Source: Polytrichum commune (Eukaryota > Streptophyta > Polytrichopsida > Polytrichales > Polytrichaceae). From it: a stretch of DNA of 64,000 nucleotides. The notes beneath the pieces were generated by a model. The model was not told the origin of the DNA, made no database searches, and worked only from the letters and a program-made list of their open reading frames with translations. Positions within the stretch are counted from its first letter, which is position 1, and each line of letters opens with the position of its first letter. Below are positions 63,721 to 64,000 of the stretch, one piece after another. Both the position numbers and the translations under genes were made by a program. Location of the stretch: contig OX485807.1 of assembly GCA_950295325.1 (NCBI GenBank), positions 42,624,440-42,688,439 of the forward strand, read 5' to 3'.

Positions 63721-64000
63721 CATCATTTGGTGCTACACTATTTTTTTCTAATTAATGTGGGCCACATAATTCCCAAATACCCACAATTTTTTTTTTAAAT
63801 AATTTGAAGACGCACACTATAATTTCCAATGTGAAAAATGAGTGTGGATTTTTTCGTTCTGCATATTTGCATGAAAATTCCAAACAAGGCAAGTACAATA
63901 AAATTCCTAATGTTAACGAAGGCAAGTGCTATGAAATTAATGCCAACCACATTAAATTCCAAAACACGTGAGCTTCCTACCTACACTAATTAGACAAAAC
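63721..64000. other. AT-rich end of the window
   Basis: No feature recognised in the last 280 bases. Confidence 0.4.

Overview
This window looks like nuclear DNA of a land plant. It has spliced genes with GT-AG introns, a plant PLS-type pentatricopeptide repeat (PPR) gene, a plant-type UDP-glucose 4-epimerase, AAACCCTA (telo-box type) sequence at a ribosomal protein gene, a tRNA-derived SINE with a long target duplication, and many MITEs. It is gene-poor and repeat-rich. I cannot name the species; low gene density and the unusual retroelement make a non-flowering land plant possible, but that is inference.

Four genes are supported. (1) 2168-4462, minus: an intronless 764-residue protein, probably plastid-targeted. 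It has a transit-like N-terminus, one membrane segment, twelve VTPFF-type motifs and a C-terminal hydrophobic domain that resembles the CAAD/CURT1 thylakoid-curvature domain by eye. (2) 9291-11238, minus: ribosomal protein eL37 in four exons, with its first exon lying in a roughly threefold tandem repeat. (3) 43409-47192, plus: UDP-glucose 4-epimerase in nine exons, reconstructed in full (387 residues). (4) 53301-57284, plus: an organellar PLS-class PPR protein in three exons (665 residues) that stops where the E/DYW domains would begin.

The middle (17.8-27.3 kb) holds a ~9.1-kb retroelement inserted into a small repeat whose uninterrupted copy is still present at 40.08-40.49 kb. It has 917-bp direct terminal repeats that look identical by eye, a gag-like reading frame with an RGG-rich tail, and a broken reverse transcriptase (YIDD), both on the minus strand. 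No protease, RNase H, integrase or endonuclease was seen. Diverged pieces of the terminal repeat flank the two reading frames. The 1.8-kb leader carries repeated GACTATAGTC palindromes, and an inverted relic of that leader lies at 31.95-33.98 kb.

The rest is layered small elements: three pogo/Tigger-like elements keeping a CENP-B-type helix-turn-helix fragment, TA-flanked MITEs with AGGT termini, a Tourist-like MITE, a long-inverted-repeat family rich in ACCGGTT, foldbacks, two adjacent SINE insertions, and tandem arrays of about 150-350 bp period. Nested insertions give a relative order of events. The four genes have unrelated housekeeping or organelle roles and show no sign of working as a cluster.
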